Shown here: piece by piece, positions 62,169 through 64,000 of the stretch | Numbering within the stretch: the first letter of the stretch is position 1 | Layout of the letters: each line of letters starts with the position of its first letter | Assembly (NCBI RefSeq): GCF_036324505.1 | Contig: NC_086355.1 | Location: 18,466,518-18,530,517 of the forward strand | From: Eleginops maclovinus | Taxonomy: Eukaryota > Chordata > Actinopteri > Perciformes > Eleginopidae | Reading direction: 5' to 3' | DNA: 64,000 nt | Position numbers and translations under genes: made by a program | Notes under the pieces: generated by a model | Databases searched by the model: none | The model's input: only the letters and a program-made list of their open reading frames with translations | What the model was told of the DNA's origin: nothing

Positions 62169-62620
62169 ATAAAGGACCCTAATATGCTCATTTTCAAAGT
62201 TCGTATTTGAATTTGGTGCCTCTACTGTGACATGTTTAAAGGTCTTTATTTTTCTCATACTGCCTATGCTGCAGCACCTCTTTTCACCCTCTGAAACCAG
62301 GGCCCAGTTTGCTCTGATTGGTTAGCAGGCCAACTCTGTTGTGATTAGTCATCTGCTCAGAGATCTCCCCCCTCTTATTGTATGCTGGAACTTAAGCCAA
62401 TATAAGCTCAAGTGCAACATAGTGATGTCATTATATCACGGAAGAAAACAAAGGAGTCTGATGGAGAGGTTTCAAGCAGGGGGGAGTTTGTCAGAGAAAA
62501 AATCCTTCTGGAGGGAACTTTGGGATTTTATCTTTTGAAGACCATTTACATACACATAAACCTATACAACACAATATAGGAAAGGGATAACTCCAAAAAC
62601 CATACTAGGGCCCCTTTAAT
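62169..62620 (+). mobile_element. Family A inverted-repeat element (MITE-like), most complete copy
   Basis: The ends are imperfect terminal inverted repeats: the left end reads AAAGGACCCTAATATG and the reverse complement of the right end reads TTAAAGGGGCCCTAGTATGG. The about 450-bp interior has no coding capacity. The same interior motifs (CTCATACTGCC, GCAGCACCTC, CTCTGATTGG, GTTGTGATT) recur at 7.6-7.9 and 18.6-19.05 kb. This is consistent with a non-autonomous DNA transposon; the superfamily is not determined. Confidence 0.75.
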
Positions 62621-63290
62621 GAAGTGAAACCTGGTGAAAAAATAATGATGTGCTCATTTGAATACCTCAGGCGCAACAAGGCAAAGTGATAATAGTGTGT
62701 GTTTTTTTACCAGACTGATCTTAGAGACTGATTTAGGAGATGAATGTGTCCTAAACGTCAAATCATGCTGACGATTCATGTGATTGCACTATCCATGGTT
62801 TATCCTGCCTGTACACATTACTTGTCATTGCGCCTAACGACATCACACACGTCCTATCTGCAGCCATTATCTCCATGATCGCAGTACGGATGAACCTCTT
62901 GGCTATTGCAGGTTCTGTGATTGTCTGCTCGTCTGGCTCTGTATGTCTGCGTGCCAGATGTTTGCCTTCTGGATGTAATTTGTGCACAATAACAGTTCAT
63001 TCCCACTTTACAGCACAGCAACTGCTCCTGCTGCCATCCCTAAATACCACACACAGTCAAACATTAAGATAATTCTACATCTTTGTGGCTTAGAGCAAAT
63101 AGATTTAGTTAGATTTCACTTTGTCTGGTTTGTAATTGTCTGAAGTTAGGATAATAACCCTAAAAAATACATGATCTCATAAGTCGTGCAGCCACAGCCA
63201 TTTAAGGGCTATAGAAAAAAACAATAAAACAGAAAAACACATCCGTAAGACAAAGTAGACTTTGTTTCTCCTCTCGCTTGTTTGGAATTT

Positions 63291-63505
<215 letters not shown>

Positions 63506-63783
63506 GGTTGCAACGGGAAATAAAATATTCAACAGAGTGCATCAGCTTCAGTCCACTGAGCACAGCTGTTTACACATAAGTCACAAGCACACATTTAACT
63601 CCAGTGGCCCTCTTCTTTAAATTCACACTCAGGGCTGCAGATAGGAAGTAAGATATAAACTCATGCAGGCCCTTTCCATCTTCTGTCTATGAGGAGAAAT
63701 CCTATGAGGTTGTTTTCATTTTTCCATCTAATACTTTCCATATATATAAATCAGCAGCATTCAAATGATTCAACAATGCAACC

Positions 63784-63935
63784 TTAAGGGGACCAAATTA
63801 TGCTGTTTGGGGGGTTTTCCCTTTCCTTTAGTGTGTTATATAGATTTGTGTGCATATAAATGGTATGCAAAGGCCAAAATCCCATTCCCTCCCCCCTGCT
63901 GGAAATGCCTCGTTAGACTCCTCTCTTAACTTCCG
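63784..63935 (-). mobile_element. Family A element, terminal fragment on the minus strand
   Basis: TTAAGGGGACCAAATTATGC through GCCAAAATCCCATTCCCTCC matches the reverse complement of the family A right end. A retroelement-like tail follows immediately. Confidence 0.6.
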
Positions 63936-63942
63936 TAACACA

Positions 63943-64000
63943 TGACAAGATAAGATCAGATGTACCTTTATTAATCCCCATGGGGAAATGTGAGTGTTTA
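63943..64000 (-). mobile_element. Retroelement 3'-tail-like repeat (cut by window end)
   Basis: ACAAGATAAGATCAGATG followed by CCTTTATTAATCCCCATGGG is typical of fish non-LTR tails with a short tandem terminus. It is inserted next to a family A fragment. Confidence 0.45.

Overview
The window is vertebrate nuclear DNA, most likely from a ray-finned (teleost) fish. The genes have GT-AG introns, coding density is very low (about 1.7 kb in 64 kb), and long (TG)n/(CA)n arrays occur every few kilobases. Small terminal-inverted-repeat elements and a LINE remnant of the kinds common in fish genomes are scattered throughout. Nothing suggests a prokaryote: no operons, no CRISPR array, and no long continuous ORF other than those created by dinucleotide repeats.

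One gene is recognisable, on the + strand: a neuropilin that matches NRP2 better than NRP1. Ten consecutive internal coding exons (11744 to 59568, equivalent to exons 2-11 of mammalian NRP2) join in one open frame of 1713 nt (570 complete codons plus split codons at each end), all with consensus splice sites. They encode the CUB a1 domain (exons 2-3), CUB a2 (exons 4-5), coagulation factor V/VIII-type b1 (exons 6-8) and b2 (exons 9-11). The signal-peptide exon was not found in 1-11743. The linker, MAM domain, transmembrane helix and cytoplasmic tail must lie beyond 64000. The receptor binds class 3 semaphorins through a1/b1 and VEGF-family C-terminal arginines through b1, and works with plexins or VEGF receptors at the cell surface. 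Whether this is the nrp2a or nrp2b duplicate cannot be decided from the window alone.

Layout: 1-11743 intron 1 and/or upstream DNA; 11.7-26 kb intron 2 (14.1 kb); 26-35 kb intron 3 (8.8 kb); 35-43 kb exons 4-7, including a 95-bp intron 5; 43-53 kb intron 7 (9.8 kb); 53-59.6 kb exons 8-11; the rest is intron 11. The introns hold about 20 TG/CA arrays and six copies or fragments of one inverted-repeat element (family A). They also hold three copies of a second element (family C), single copies of others, a CR1/L2-type LINE 3' end, a tRNA-SINE-like fragment, a perfect 26-bp-arm palindrome, and a GC-rich 13-bp minisatellite. No new multi-gene system was found. The most useful observations are a Tyr-to-Phe change in the b1 ligand pocket, a possible intronic-polyadenylation soluble isoform after exon 9, and the repeat families.
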